From Terfezia claveryi (Eukaryota > Ascomycota > Pezizomycetes > Pezizales > Pezizaceae), in assembly GCA_015179025.1 (NCBI GenBank), contig WHUX01000317.1, positions 1 through 47,114 on the forward strand: a DNA stretch of 47,114 bases, read 5' to 3'. Under the pieces are notes generated by a model. That model was not told the DNA's origin, made no database searches, and saw only the letters and a list, made by a program, of their open reading frames with translations. Every line of letters starts with the position of its first letter. Within the stretch, counting starts at the first letter, position 1. Of this stretch, positions 23,373-34,674 are shown one piece after another. Both the position numbers and the translations under genes were made by a program.

Positions 23373-23640
23373 AAATTAAGCAAGTTATTAGGGTCCATCA
23401 TCGTTCAAGTCCACAATCAACTTTCTAAAGGTAGGAGCATAGAAAGCAGATCCAGGAGACTCATACTTACATGGTTGTTTCGCTCAGCAAACTCGGTCGC
23501 AAATCCTCGCTGGGTCTGCCAGGTCCGCTGGGGATCTAGCAAAAGGATCAGCTACAACCCATAATTCCAGCTCCACAATTTTTGGGGCACCGAATGTAAG
23601 CCAATCTTTCAAAGAAAATATTAAGGATATTTGATTTCTA
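23373..23640. other. Short spacer, nothing recognised
   Basis: Between the inverted-repeat element and the DUF6532-like relic. No convincing frame, RNA or repeat. Confidence 0.4.
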
Positions 23641-23663
23641 CTTACATTACATTGTAGCGGTAT

Positions 23664-26600
23664 GTGGAAGCCTCTTCTCCCTCCATGCGGGTATTGGCAA
23701 ACTCTACGTCTGGGTCAGGACCCTCACCAACACCACTGGATGCACAAAGACGATTATCACCCCCACCAGAGCTACGATCTTCACCCTCACTACTTGGGGC
23801 ACTACTTGGGTCCCCACCTCCGCCACTGGATATACAGGATGCTACCAGGGTGGTGGTGAACATGGGGGATAATAATCCCAACAGGTCCAAGAAGCGACTG
23901 ACAGGTGCCAGGGAAAAGGAACAGCAAAATAGGAGCTTCACACAGTTTGAGGGAGTAACAAAAGCAGTTGTTAGTAATGCTGCAAACCGCATGGAGAGGA
24001 TCATATTGTTTGAGGAGCCATTGCCAGATGCTGAGGGTACGGAATATATCTTAGTAAGAATATGGAAGGAAGCTGAGGTAGAATATGGAGTTAATGAAGA
24101 GCGTACGAGTAAAATTGATACCTATGTTAGTGAAAGCCAAAGTATCTGCTTCGAGATGCTGACAATGATTAATTAGTTACGGAGTATCCAATCTCATACA
24201 AGATCCCATCTGGTGTATGAAGCAAAGCGACAAATAGCCAAACTATATGAGTTTGATCAAAACTGCAGTCCGGACTACATTCGCGAGCGAGTTAGTGAGT
24301 TGTTTGTCACGGGGGCCCTATTGACTGATAGCGCTCTTGCAACTATTAGGACGGCCGTAATTTCCTGCTGCAACGATATCTATTCCGCAACACAGAATAT
24401 CAATCCTATAGTAGTAAAGTTCAATCCAACAATAGTTCCTCACGACGGATCATATTTCGCAACACAAAATAAATCCTATGTCGCTTAAACGTAAAGTTAA
24501 CACAAGACTTAGAACTTTGTAGGCTTCGTATACTCAAGGTGCTCTTGCTTTCGAATACTCGCTGGTGGTAGAATGAATTCAACCGGAACTACTTGCACTA
24601 TTTATATCCCGCGGTGTTCGTAGATATTCTTATGATAAAAATATTTTATAAAATACGAGCCTACCTGTCACCTTGGAATTTCTTCCTAAGTGTTATGCCA
24701 TCCACACCTTTGTTAATGCAGTTGCTATCTGCACTCGTTGTCACAGGTTACTAACCCGAACGTAAAGAATATTCCCATGTCTACATGTTATACGTACTTC
24801 GCTTATAGCTCACTTATCCCATTAAAGAATTCTTATCCGAGACAACTAAATTCAATCTCAGATACGTTACCAATCCCCGATACTATCGAATTACCATCCG
24901 ACAATATCCGAAGGCATCTAATTATGTTTCTGGCAATATTCACTTAATAGTGTCTAGTGTCCATTGAAAATAATTTTCAACTACACATAACTCTATAAAT
25001 AGAGAACCGTGGGTCACAAGTAGATTACCATTGGAAAGGTATCAACGCATAGAAGATTATAGAATCTTAGTTTATCTTGATACCCAAATTATTCACAGAG
25101 TTATTACCAATAATAAGTAAACCTCCTCGTGGACCTATATGACCATATTAAAAGTCTTATATCTCCATGGGTTTAACTCCGATCATAAAAAGGATTGCAG
25201 AAATGGAATCAGGACGAAGAGTAGGCCTAGATAGAACCTTGAAACATTAAATTTGGAGAACTTTATGTTTTGGCCCTACCTTTGGCCTCTGTCCTGGGCG
25301 CACTCCCTTATAGTGTCACTGGACGCACTTTGGTCTAAAGTGCGCCCTCGGTCCTTCATTTTTTTAGTTATTTTTACCAAATTATTTTCCTGCAGTTCAG
25401 GCTAATAATTCAATATTCAGGGTAACGCCAAGACTTCAGGGTAACAGCTAATATAGCTAGCATATATATGCATATAGTCAGCATATTAATCTAAGTATAA
25501 CTATTGAACTGTTAATCGGATTCTTATGAAACTTAAACCGTAGCTCCCTCAAGGGTCTATGGACGTTTCATAAGGGTCTTAACCATCTAGGATGATTATA
25601 AACCACTCCGAGGTTCATACCCGTTTCATATACTTAACTCTTATAGATAAGTATTAGAAACGTTTGCACCACACTGCTAAGAGTGTACCTAGAGTTCATA
25701 TAGATTCTAGGGTCGGTCTATAAGGGCCCAAGTACCTTTGGTAGGGCTGGATGTCACCCCGTGACATTGTTAGACAAGGATCGTTTTATGTGCAAGGAGG
25801 AAAAACGGAAGGTACGACAAATGACCCTAATTCTGACCGCGACTAGATGCTCATGAACCGGGGAATAATTGCAGGAGTGGGGTCATAGATTTCGCGCAAG
25901 CGAAGGCGTGCGGTTTATCCATATGAATTATTTCGATGGCCCAAAGAAACTCGGAAACCAGGATCGCACATTCATAAGTCGAATTACTGGTTCGTTCATG
26001 TACCTGATATTTGCAATCCTCCAGCATGCCCTTCTCACTTATGAGAGTGGGGTGTTCAAAGATGGTGACAATTTCAATTACACGAATTCAGCTGGTTGGT
26101 CTGGAATCCTCCGTCCAGGGTAGGAGAAGAACACTGACAGTGCCACAGTAGCTTTTGGTCGTATGCGAGAGCAATGGGGTGATTTTCCTACAACACTCGA
26201 GCAGAGTCTTCTCAAGGTCATATGTATCGGGATTGTGCGGCGATGCCAACAGCGTGGGAAAGTGACTCGATGGGAGCAACACAAGTCATATAAGATGGAA
26301 AGGATTGAACTCGAGAAATATGCTGATGAACTGGCAGCAGACATAAAGGATGCGGAGGACGCGTATCTCATACCAGTTGGGTACTTCCCCCAAGAACCCC
26401 CAACTGGGCCTGATATAGGTGGTCGTAACAAGAGGGTATCAAGCATAGGTGATGATGCGGACTTGGTTGAAGATGATCAGGATCTACTGGAGTTAGCAAA
26501 TGACAGTAATGCAGACGGGGATGGGGGAGATAGCTCTGAAGACGATGAAGGTGATGAGGATTCGGAGGAACGCGAAGATAATGGTAGATTGGAGGACGAG

Positions 26601-26665
26601 GGTGGAGAGGGTGAACCAGATGAAGACAGTGGAGAGATAACAGAGGATGAAGGGGATGAATTGTA
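23664..26665 (+). pseudogene. DUF6532-like gene relic, split by a solo LTR
   Basis: With the LTR (24305-25766 and one TTGTT) left out, one reading frame runs from 23664 to the TAG ending at 26665, about 510 codons, with no frameshift. It is interrupted only by TAG (24174), TGA (25851), TAA (25866) and TAG (26121). An ATG at 23862 (MGDNNPNRSKKRLTG) may be the true start. Segments in order: NAANRMERIILFEEPLPDAE, AKRQIAKLYEF, YIRERVSELL, ITGSFMYLIFAILQHALLTY then ESGVFKDGDNFNYTN, and a strongly acidic tail (EDDEGDEDSEE and similar). The order 'ARxR...F TEEP PD', 'K...Y F', 'hydrophobic helix, Y.sG.F..g..F' fits the DUF6532 family of Agaricomycetes, whose function is unknown. The match is from memory of the pattern, so it is moderate. 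Confidence 0.5.
24305..25766 (-). mobile_element. Solo family A LTR (TSD TTGTT) inside the DUF6532-like gene
   Basis: 1462 bp, minus orientation, flanked by TTGTT at 24300-24304 and 25767-25771. The duplication lies in codons for Leu-Leu, and the host frame resumes exactly after it. There is no internal sequence, so a full element was lost by LTR-LTR recombination. Confidence 0.92.
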
Positions 26666-27315
26666 GGGCACTGAGAAGGTGAGGTCAGAATATTTGTTTT
26701 GTTGCCGGTTATATGTGGTGAGGGATTGGGGATTATGTCAATGTATGGAGTAGGATCTAAGTAGTTTGCTTAGCAGGGATTTAATGTAGGAAGGGAACGA
26801 GAGAATAATAGAATGGAATGGTTTATCAGAGGCCAAGCGAGAACGTAGTGAGTGCAAAAAGGGGTTCGGGAGTCTCCGGTATGTGTGAATTAGAAAATGT
26901 TGAGGCAGGGTATGGAAGAGAACGGGCAGGGGTCTATCAGAAGGCATCGGCAGAAATCAGGGGCCTGGCGATGGACATAGAGATGTAGGCATCACGGCGA
27001 AATTGTATGGGAGGGGTAGCGAGGTGACAGGCCTCTCAGGGGATGCATCATGACGTTAAGTAGAGAGGTGAGCACCGCGGCTATAGTGCAGGACCGTCAG
27101 AGTCAGGAGGAGGACAATTTGGGGCTAGCGTCAGCGGGCAGCCTGTGAAGAGCCGGCATCGGGGAGCCAGAGGAACAGAGGAGCGCGCCGGTAACTGGCA
27201 GTTTGTCATTTGTGGCACCAGAGGCGTCAGACGCCATTAAGGCAAACTAGATTCCTTTCTGATGTTAATAAATTTGGTGACTTCTCGGCTTAATATATTT
27301 GGTAACTTCTTGAAT
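26666..27315. other. Spacer, no gene recognised
   Basis: Purine-rich on the plus strand up to about 27200. 27227-27239 is a short perfect hairpin (GGCGTC-A-GACGCC). From 27245 base composition shifts to AT-rich. Confidence 0.4.
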
Positions 27316-27415
27316 TAAAATTTCGCGCTACTACTGGGATTGAGAATATAGGCATGGGTTTTGGCAGTTTTTTTATTTTTCTTTATTGCTCCACACACTC
27401 TCCCACTCTCTCCAT

Positions 27416-27487
27416 ACTTGCCTTCACACTTGCCACCACACTTGCCTCTATACTTGCCTCTACACTTGCTTCTATACTCGCCTCCAC
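27416..27487. repeat. 12-bp tandem repeat, six copies
   Basis: Six consecutive ACTTGCCTCTAC-like units with C/T variation. Just upstream of the oxygenase relic. Confidence 0.8.
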
Positions 27488-27582
27488 CATGCCTCCACGA
27501 TTGATTACAGCCTCTATTGTAGCTTATATAGTAAGTTATCTTGCAAGATCTCTCCAACATAGTCTAAATAGCTTTCTTATAG

Positions 27583-28891
27583 AATCTGCCTATAGCTGCT
27601 CCTAGCAGCGCTTCCAACAGCACTTCCAGCAGTCCCACCACTCCCACCGCTCCCACTGCTCCCACCGCTCCCATCAATCCCACCACTCCTACCGCTCCTA
27701 CTTCCGTTTCTACTACTCCAACTGCTCTTACCACTGCCGCTTCCACTACTGCCACTTCTACTTCCGATTCCGCTTCTACTACTACTGCTTCCACTTCCAA
27801 ATCTATTCTTCTTTACAATAAGTATTTTGAGAACCGCTTGGATCATTTGGTTGCCAATGGTGCTTTTAACAATAATTACCCGTGAAGGGCAAAAGGGTTA
27901 AGAGCACATATAAAGAGATGCTTAGAGTCTTAGGAATTCTTGCGAATAGACCGAATATATTGAGAAGCTTCTATATCAATTTCCATATTGAAATGGTTAT
28001 TAAAAAATAGTCGAGGTATTTTCTCTTACTTCTAATATGAGATGCACCTTCACTTATCAAATTACAAGGTCAATATTCTTTGCCTGTCATGCAGAATTCC
28101 AAACTGTCTACCTTTCGCAAGTTTAAATCAGGATCTAAACATTTGGAGATTCGTGATAAAGATAGTTGTTTACTAGTATATCGCTTCAAAATTCCTTTGT
28201 TTTTGGTTGAAGGTTTGGTTGAATCACATGAGCTATTACCCAAACTTGAGATACATCATCAAAGAAAATTGATCCTTATGGAGAATTTCCTATTCGACAC
28301 TATACAATGTGAGCAAATAGTAGTTTGGATATCTTTTATAGTAAAGACTATCTAACTCAACAACCTGCTTCTGGAAACTGGATTGAAAGAAATAAATCTC
28401 TTTGGACATATCTTGGGAATCGTTTGAAGCTAATAACACTCGAAGCTTACAATAAGCTAACTAATATCAATCTTCCTGAGCCACTTGAGTTATTATGCAA
28501 TTCTTGGTCAGGAGCCGTAATTAATCAACAAATGATGCCAGACAGCATATTACAACATCATCAAGATTGGAAAGATATTAAATCTGTTCCTAATGCTATT
28601 ATACTCTATGGAAATTATCAGGGTAGAGATTTGGTTTTATGGCAAGCGAAGTGTATAATTGAACTTTAACCTAGTGATGTTCTTTTATTTATAGGTTCTT
28701 TAATTTGTCATGGTAATACTAAGATTATTTTTGGAGTTAAGAATAGTGTCAATTTGTTTATACATAAAAGTAATATAGATTGGATTAAACAAGATCCTAG
28801 TACTCGGAAAAAAAGAGTTAGAATGTTAGAGATCAAACCAAAAGGGGATAACAGTGGTGAACTAACTAGAAAAAAAGGAAAGCAGAAGTAG
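27583..28891 (+). pseudogene. 2OG-Fe(II) oxygenase relic, possibly TET/JBP-like
   Basis: A low-complexity Ser/Thr/Pro leader (PTTPTAPTAPTAP, STTATSTSDSASTTT) precedes a region with LLYNKYFENRLDHLVANGAF, then, after stops and a frame change near 28315, the best part (28325-28891). That part holds the iron-site pattern of double-stranded beta-helix dioxygenases: His-Gln-Asp at 28559-28567 (HHQDWKD), ILYGNYQGRDLVL, IIEL-stop-PSDVLLF and a distal His at 28709 (CHGN). Ten residues after it is a Lys (28739, GVKNSV) where the family has the 2-oxoglutarate-binding Arg. The spacing of about 50 residues between the His sites is normal. The TAA at 28667 replaces the Gln of the usual LQPGDVLLF. TET/JBP enzymes oxidise 5-methylcytosine and are expanded in Agaricomycetes alongside transposons; I cannot exclude another 2OG family. 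Ends TAG 28891. Confidence 0.5.
27625..27700. repeat. 9-bp minisatellite (CCCACCGCT type)
   Basis: About eight imperfect copies of CCCACCGCT / CCCACCACT, encoding Pro-Thr-Ala and Pro-Thr-Thr in the relic frame. Confidence 0.75.
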
Positions 28892-28945
28892 TTAGCTTGA
28901 TAATTTCTTTTCTTATAGCTATATCTAATTCCAATTCAATTCTAG

Positions 28946-29075
28946 CAGTCCGAGTTCTAGCAGTCTAAGTTCCAGTAGTCCGAGTTCCAGCAGTCCAAGT
29001 TCCAGCAGTCCAAGTTCCAGTAGTCCAAGTTCCAGCAGTCCGAGTTCCAGCAGTCTGAGTTCCAGCAGTCCAAGT
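28946..29075. repeat. 15-bp minisatellite, about nine copies
   Basis: Tandem units of AGTTCCAGCAGTCCG with C/T variation. In one frame they encode the pentapeptide SSSPS repeatedly, ending at a TGA near 29090. Lies just past the oxygenase relic and could once have been part of its tail. Confidence 0.85.
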
Positions 29076-29089
29076 GAAGCAGTCTGAGT

Positions 29090-29480
29090 TCTAACTAACT
29101 TTCTCTCTTACTTTTCATTTCCTTACTATATTAACTACCCTTTTCCTATTTACTACTTCTCCTATATCAAAGTCTACTAACTTCTATTTCTCTTCTACAT
29201 CTACAACTACTCTCCCCACCAACTCTTCCCACCAACTCTCCCCAATAACCACCAACTCCCCCTACTCTCCCACCAACTACTTTCCTCGCCAACTACCTTT
29301 CTCCCCAACTATTCTTCCCACTATCTACTCTGCCCCCAACTACTCTCCCCTAACTACTCCCCCCTCTTCCTACCAACTACTCTCCCTGCCAGCTACTCCT
29401 CCTTGCCAACTATGCTCCCTACCAACTACACTCTCTACCAACTATGCTCTCTACCAACTACTCTCCCTACTAATTACTAT
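29090..29480. repeat. CT-rich low-complexity tract
   Basis: Irregular repeats of CTACTCTCCC and ACCAACTA units, strongly C/T-biased on the plus strand. No gene. Confidence 0.7.
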
Positions 29481-29839
29481 GGATACTGTATATTGTCGGG
29501 CATATCATTCCTATAAACTTCTTACAGAATTCACTACATATTATTCTCCAGGAAGACTCCAATAAAGATTAACTTGCATTATATGTTTGGTTAGTATTAT
29601 TTTCTGAATTTTATGATATTTTACCATATAAACTAATTGTCTTTTACTAAAGGATATTTATCAAGAAAGGTAAAGACAAGAAAGACAAAGACAAAGAGAA
29701 AGACAAAGACACGTAAGAAGTCCTTCTCCCAATAATATTGAAGTTAGTAATCTTATCTAATTTATCTATATAATAACTTTGTTATACTAATATTTTATAT
29801 CAGCCTAATGTATTATTACCACTGGCATTTAATAGTTGT
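29481..29839. other. AT-rich spacer
   Basis: No gene recognised. 29670-29710 repeats AAAGACAAAGAC-like units. It ends with GTTGT (29835-29839), the expected left target duplication of A2a, whose partner would lie beyond the window. Confidence 0.4.
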
Positions 29840-31292
29840 TGTCATGGGGTGACATCCAGCCCTACCAAAGGTACTTGGGCCCTTATAGAACGACCCTAGA
29901 ATCTATATGGACTCTAGGTACACTCTTAGTAGTGTGGTGCAAAGGTTTCTAAATACTAATCTATAAGAGTTAAGTATATGAAACGGGTATGAACCTTAGA
30001 GTGGTTTATAATCATCCTAGATGGTTAAGACCCTTATGGAACGTCCATAGACCCTTGAGGGAGCTACGGTTTAAGTTTCATAAGTATCCGATTAATGGTC
30101 CAATAGTTATACCCAGATCAATATGCTGGCTATATGCATACATATACTAGCTATTAACTGTTACCCTAAGTCTTGGCGTTACCCTGATTACTAATTATTA
30201 CCCTGAACTTAAGGAAAAAATTCGGTAAAAATAACTAAAAAAATGAAGGACGAGGGCGCACTTTAGACCAAAGTGCATCCGGTGACACTATAAGGGAGTG
30301 CGCCCAGGACAGAGGCTAAGGTAGGGCCAAAACATAAAGTTCTCCGAATTTAATGTTTCAAGGTTCTATCTAGGCCTACTCTCGTTCTGATTCCATTTCT
30401 GCAATCCATTTTGTGATCGGAGTTAAACTCATGGAGATATAAGACTTTTAATATGGTCATATAGGTCATGAGAAGGTTTACTTATTATTGGTAATAACTC
30501 TGTGAATAATTTAGGTACGAGATAAACTAAGATTCTATAATCTTCTATGCGTTGATACCTTTCCAATGGTAATCTACTTGTGACCCACGGTTCTCTATTC
30601 ATAGAGTTATGTGCAGTTGAAAATTATTTTCAATGGACACTAGACACTATTAAGTGAATATTGCCGGAAACATAATTAGATGCCTTCGGATATTGTCAGA
30701 TGGTAATTCGATAGTATCGGAGATTGGTAACGTATCTGAAATTGAATTTAGTTGTCTCGAATAAGAATTCTTTAATGGGATAAGCGAGCTATAAGCGAAG
30801 AACGTATAACATGCAGACATGGGAATATTCTCTACGTTCGGGTTAGTAACCTGTGACAACGAGTGCAGATAGCAACTGCATTAACAAAGGTGTGGATGGC
30901 ATAACACTTAGGAAGAAATTCCAAGGTGACAGATAGGCCCGTGTTTTATAAAATATTTTTATCATAGGAATATCTACGAACACCGCGGGATATAAATAGT
31001 GCAAGTAGTTCCGGTTGAATTTATTCTACCACTAGCGAGTATTCGAAAGCAAGAGCATCTCGAGTATACGAAGCCTACAAAGTTCTAAGTCTTGTGTTAA
31101 CTTTACATTCAAGCGACATAGGATTTATTTTGTGTTGCGAAATAAGATCCGTCGTGAGGAACTATTGTTGGATTGAACTTTACTACTATAGGATTGATAT
31201 TCTGTGTTGTGGAGTAGATATCGTTGTGGCAGGAAATTACGGCCATCCTAATAGTCGCAAAAGCACTATCAGTCAATTGGGCCCCCGTGACA
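29840..31292 (+). repeat. Family A LTR, 5' LTR of A2a
   Basis: 1453 bp in plus orientation, from TGTCATGGGG to CCCCCGTGACA. The first motif has a C-to-T change against the consensus TGTCACGGGG. Confidence 0.9.
30991..30998 (+). promoter_or_regulatory. TATA box of the family A LTR promoter
   Basis: TATAAATA sits about 295 bp before the LTR 3' edge in transcription orientation and recurs in all full-length LTRs (for example its complement at 41464-41471 in A3). The transcript start cannot be set from sequence. Confidence 0.5.
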
Positions 31293-31339
31293 TTACTTGG
31301 TAGCCAGTGATTCTCGTTTCATTTGCTATATACTCAAAT

Positions 31340-32485
31340 CATGTCTAGTTCACAGACACCAAGAGGGCCTCACCAGCCTTACTAACCCTTTACATTCCCA
31401 GATGTTACACCCCGTGCCATCACGCAAAGACCACACAATCTTCATCAATCTAATACAGATACGGAAGATGACCTTATTGATATCCCAATGGAGGATATTC
31501 TATCTCGAGGGATGGAATCCTCAAGACACCCTATATACTCTCCAGATGAGTTAACTACATTCCCACCTGGTTTATTAGAATGATTTGGACAACTTTCCCG
31601 AAGGCCTCCCTATTGAACAGCCAGTAACACATCATCAAGATGTCCTACCTAGCCACCACCACGTCCCACACGACCGTCTCGACCAAGTTTAAGCCAAGAA
31701 GAATATGACCAATTATTGGCACGAATTGTTAGAGATGGATCTATCGAGTTTGACTGGCAATGAGCGGAGATTGCAGACCTTACAAGAGGTCTAAATGCAC
31801 AAGCAAGCCTCCTAAAAGAAGCCCAAGATACACATAAGGTTATTTTTGAAGGAGCAATGGCTACATATGAAGACCTAAAGTTATTACGACAGCAGGTCAC
31901 CGAAGAAGTAGCAGCTTTAAAAGGTCAAACGGAAGGACAAGAGGATGCAGTTAAACGTTTAACTGTATCCACCAGTGAGGCCTTAGAAAAACAATGGGAG
32001 GAACTAAGCAAGAAGCTTAAACAGGACATGGAGGCAATAGTTGATGCGGCTAAAGTAGAGTTTGATGGTATCAAAGCAGATGTTGTCAATCTCTATGAAT
32101 GGATACAAAAGGTGATCAAGCAGGAGCAAGATAATCGCATTCGAAGTTGTGAGACTAATAAAGAATCCGTAAAAGAACTCTCTCGTCAGATTCAGACTCA
32201 CAAAAGGAAGCTCAAAGACCTACAAGAGCAACTACTCAGCCAACAACATCCACCAAAATGCACTCGAACAATTGATAATGATATTGAAGATTTTATCATA
32301 CCTAGTACTCGGACTGGTCCAGTACCACCCCCTCCGCCTCCACCATCACCTCCTCCACAAAAGAAAACTCGAGTTCTTTCTGAGAAAAAAGAACCTCGAA
32401 ACCTCTCCCTACCACTGAAGTTTAATGGAACTTCAAGCAAGCTGAAGGAATTTCTGATGAAGGTAGACCAAACCTTTGAACGCAT
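31340..32485 (+). pseudogene. gag: Gag of A2a, N-terminal part, full of transition stops
   Basis: Starts MSSSQTPRGPHQPY then stop. The frame is preserved for about 380 codons without an indel that breaks it, but carries at least six stops where A2b has Gln or Arg (CAA to TAA, CAG to TAG, CGA to TGA). The open stretch from 31857 has the coiled-coil region (LKLLRQQVTEEVAALKGQTE; ELSRQIQTHKRKLKDLQEQL), the poly-Pro linker (TGPVPPPPPPPSPPP) and the start of the gag core (LPLKFNGTSSKLKEFLMKVD). It ends where the LTR of A2b cuts in. Confidence 0.85.
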
Positions 32486-33945
32486 TGTCACGGGTGACAT
32501 CCAGCCCTACCAAAGGTACTTGGGCCCTTATAGAACGACCCTAGAATCCATATGGACTCTATGTACACTCTTAAGTAGTATGGTGCAAACATTTCTAATA
32601 CTTATCCATACGAGTTAAGTATATAAAACGGGTATGAACCTCGGAGTGGTTTATAATCATCCTAGATGGTTAACACCCTTATGGAATGTCCATAGACCCG
32701 TAAGGGAGCTACGGTTTAAGTTTCATAAGTATCTGATTAATGGTCCAATAGTTATACCCAGATCAATATGCTGGCTATATGCATACATATACTAGCTATT
32801 AACTGTTACCCTGAAGTCTTGGCGTTACCCTGAATTACTAATTATTACCCTGAACTTAAGGAAAATAATTCGGTAAAAATAACTAAAAAAATGAAGGACC
32901 GAGGGCGCACTTTAGACCAAAGTGCATCCAGTGAAACTATAAGGGAGTGCGCCCAGGACAGAGGCTAAAGGTAGAGCCAAAACATAAAGTTCTCCGAATT
33001 TAATGTTTCAAGGTTCTATCTAGGCCTCCTCTTCGTTCTGATTCCATTTCTGCAATCCTTTTTGTGATCGGAGTTAAACTCATGGAGATATGAGACTTTT
33101 AATATGGTCATATAGGTCCATGAGAAGGTTTACTTATTATTGGTAATAACTCTGTGAATAATTTGGGTAACGAGATAAACTAAGATTCTATAATCTTCTA
33201 TGCGTTGATACCTTTCCAATGGTAATCTACTTGTGACCCACGGTTCTCTATTCATAGAGTTAGGTACAGTTGAAAATTATTTTCAATGGACACTAGATAC
33301 TATTAAGTGAATATTGCCGGAAATATAATTAGATGCCTTCGGATATTGTCAGATAGTAATTCTATAGTATCGGGGATTGGTAACGTATCTGAAATTGAAT
33401 TTAGTTGTCTCGGATAAGAATTCTTTAATGGGATAAGCGAGCTATAAGCGAAGTACGTATAATATGCAGACATGGGAATATTTTCTACGTTCGGGTTAGT
33501 AACCTGTGACAACGAGTGCAGATAGCAACTGCATTAACAAAGGTGTGGATAGCATAACACTTAGGAAGAAATTCCAAGGTGACAGGTAGGCCCGCGCTTT
33601 ATAAAATATTTTTATCATAAGAATATCTACGAACACCGTGGAATATAAATAGTGCAAGTAGTTCCAGTTGAATTCATTCTACCACAAGCGAGTATTCGAA
33701 AGCAAGAGCACCTTGAGTACACGAAGCCTACAAAGTTCTAAGTCTTGAGTTAACTTTACGTTCAAGCAACATATAATTTATTTTGTGTTGCGAAATAAGA
33801 TCCGTTATTAGGGACTATCGTTGGATTGAACTTTACTGCTATAGGATTGATATTCTGTGTTGCGGAATAGATATCATTGCGGCAGCAAATTACGGCCGTC
33901 CTAATAGTTGCAAGAGCGCTATCAGTCAATAGGGCCCCCGAGACA
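32486..33945 (+). repeat. Family A LTR, 5' LTR of A2b
   Basis: 1460 bp in plus orientation, TGTCACGGG to CCCCCGAGACA (G-to-A or T-to-A change in the last motif). Confidence 0.9.
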
Positions 33946-33998
33946 TTACTTTGTAGCTAGTGATTCTCATTATCATTTGCTATTATGTACTCAAATCA

Positions 33999-34674
33999 TG
34001 TTTAGCTCACAGATACCAAGAGGGCCTCGCCAGCCCTACCAACCCCTTACATTCCCAGATGTCATACCCTGTGCCATCACACAAAGACCACACAATCTTC
34101 CACAATCTGATACAGATATGGAAGATGACCTTATTGATATCCCAATAGAGGATATTCTATCTCGTGGGATGGAATCCTCAAGACACCCTATATACTCTCC
34201 AGATGAGTTAACCACATTCCCACCCAGTTTATTAGAACGATTTGGACAACCTTCCCGAAGGCCTCCCCATCGAACAGCCAGTAACACATCATCACGACGT
34301 CCTACCCAGCCTCCACCATGCCCCACACGACCGTCTCGACCAAGTTTTAGCCAAGAAGAATATGACCAATTATTGGCTCGTATTGTTCGAGATGGATCCA
34401 TTAAGTTCGACCGGCAAAGAGCCGAGATTACTGACCTTACAAGAGGTCTTAACGCTCAAGCAAGCCTCCTAAAAGAAGCTCAAGATGCTTACAGAGTTAT
34501 TTTTGAAGGAGCAATAGCTACATATGAAGATCTAAAGTTGTTACGACAGCAGGTCACCGAGGAGGTAGCAGCCCTAAATGGTCAAACAGAAGGACAAGAG
34601 GATGCAGTTAAACGCTTAACTGTATCTATTAGTGAGGCATTAAAAAAGCAATGGGAGGAGTTAAGCAAGAAGCT
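33999..34674 (+). pseudogene. gag: Gag of A2b, N-terminal part
   Basis: Open from MFSSQIPRGPRQPYQPLTFP at 33999 to EELSKKL at 34674, about 225 residues. It contains the acidic leader, a Ser/Arg/Pro-rich stretch and the start of the coiled coil (RGLNAQASLLKEAQDAY; LKLLRQQVTEEVAALNGQTE). It then runs into a foreign segment; the gag core seen in A1 is missing. This is the best preserved N-terminal gag in the window and was used as reference for the stops in A2a. Confidence 0.8.

Larger units (their letters stand above)
29840..32485 (+). mobile_element. Ty3/Gypsy element A2a, 5' portion (LTR plus part of gag)
   Basis: A 5' LTR followed by primer region and gag in plus orientation, cut at 32485 where the LTR of A2b begins. 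Since A2b starts with its own full LTR, leader and gag, it probably inserted into A2a; the rest of A2a would then lie to the right of the window. CGCAT at 32481-32485 would be one half of the target duplication. Confidence 0.75.

Noticed and set aside
27564..27846. Minus-strand Gly/Val/Ser-rich frames
   Set aside because: Shadows of the 9-bp Pro/Thr/Ala minisatellite on the plus strand.
28946..29075. CRISPR-like array
   Set aside because: Units of 15 bp are contiguous without spacers; this is a minisatellite encoding SSSPS in a eukaryotic context.
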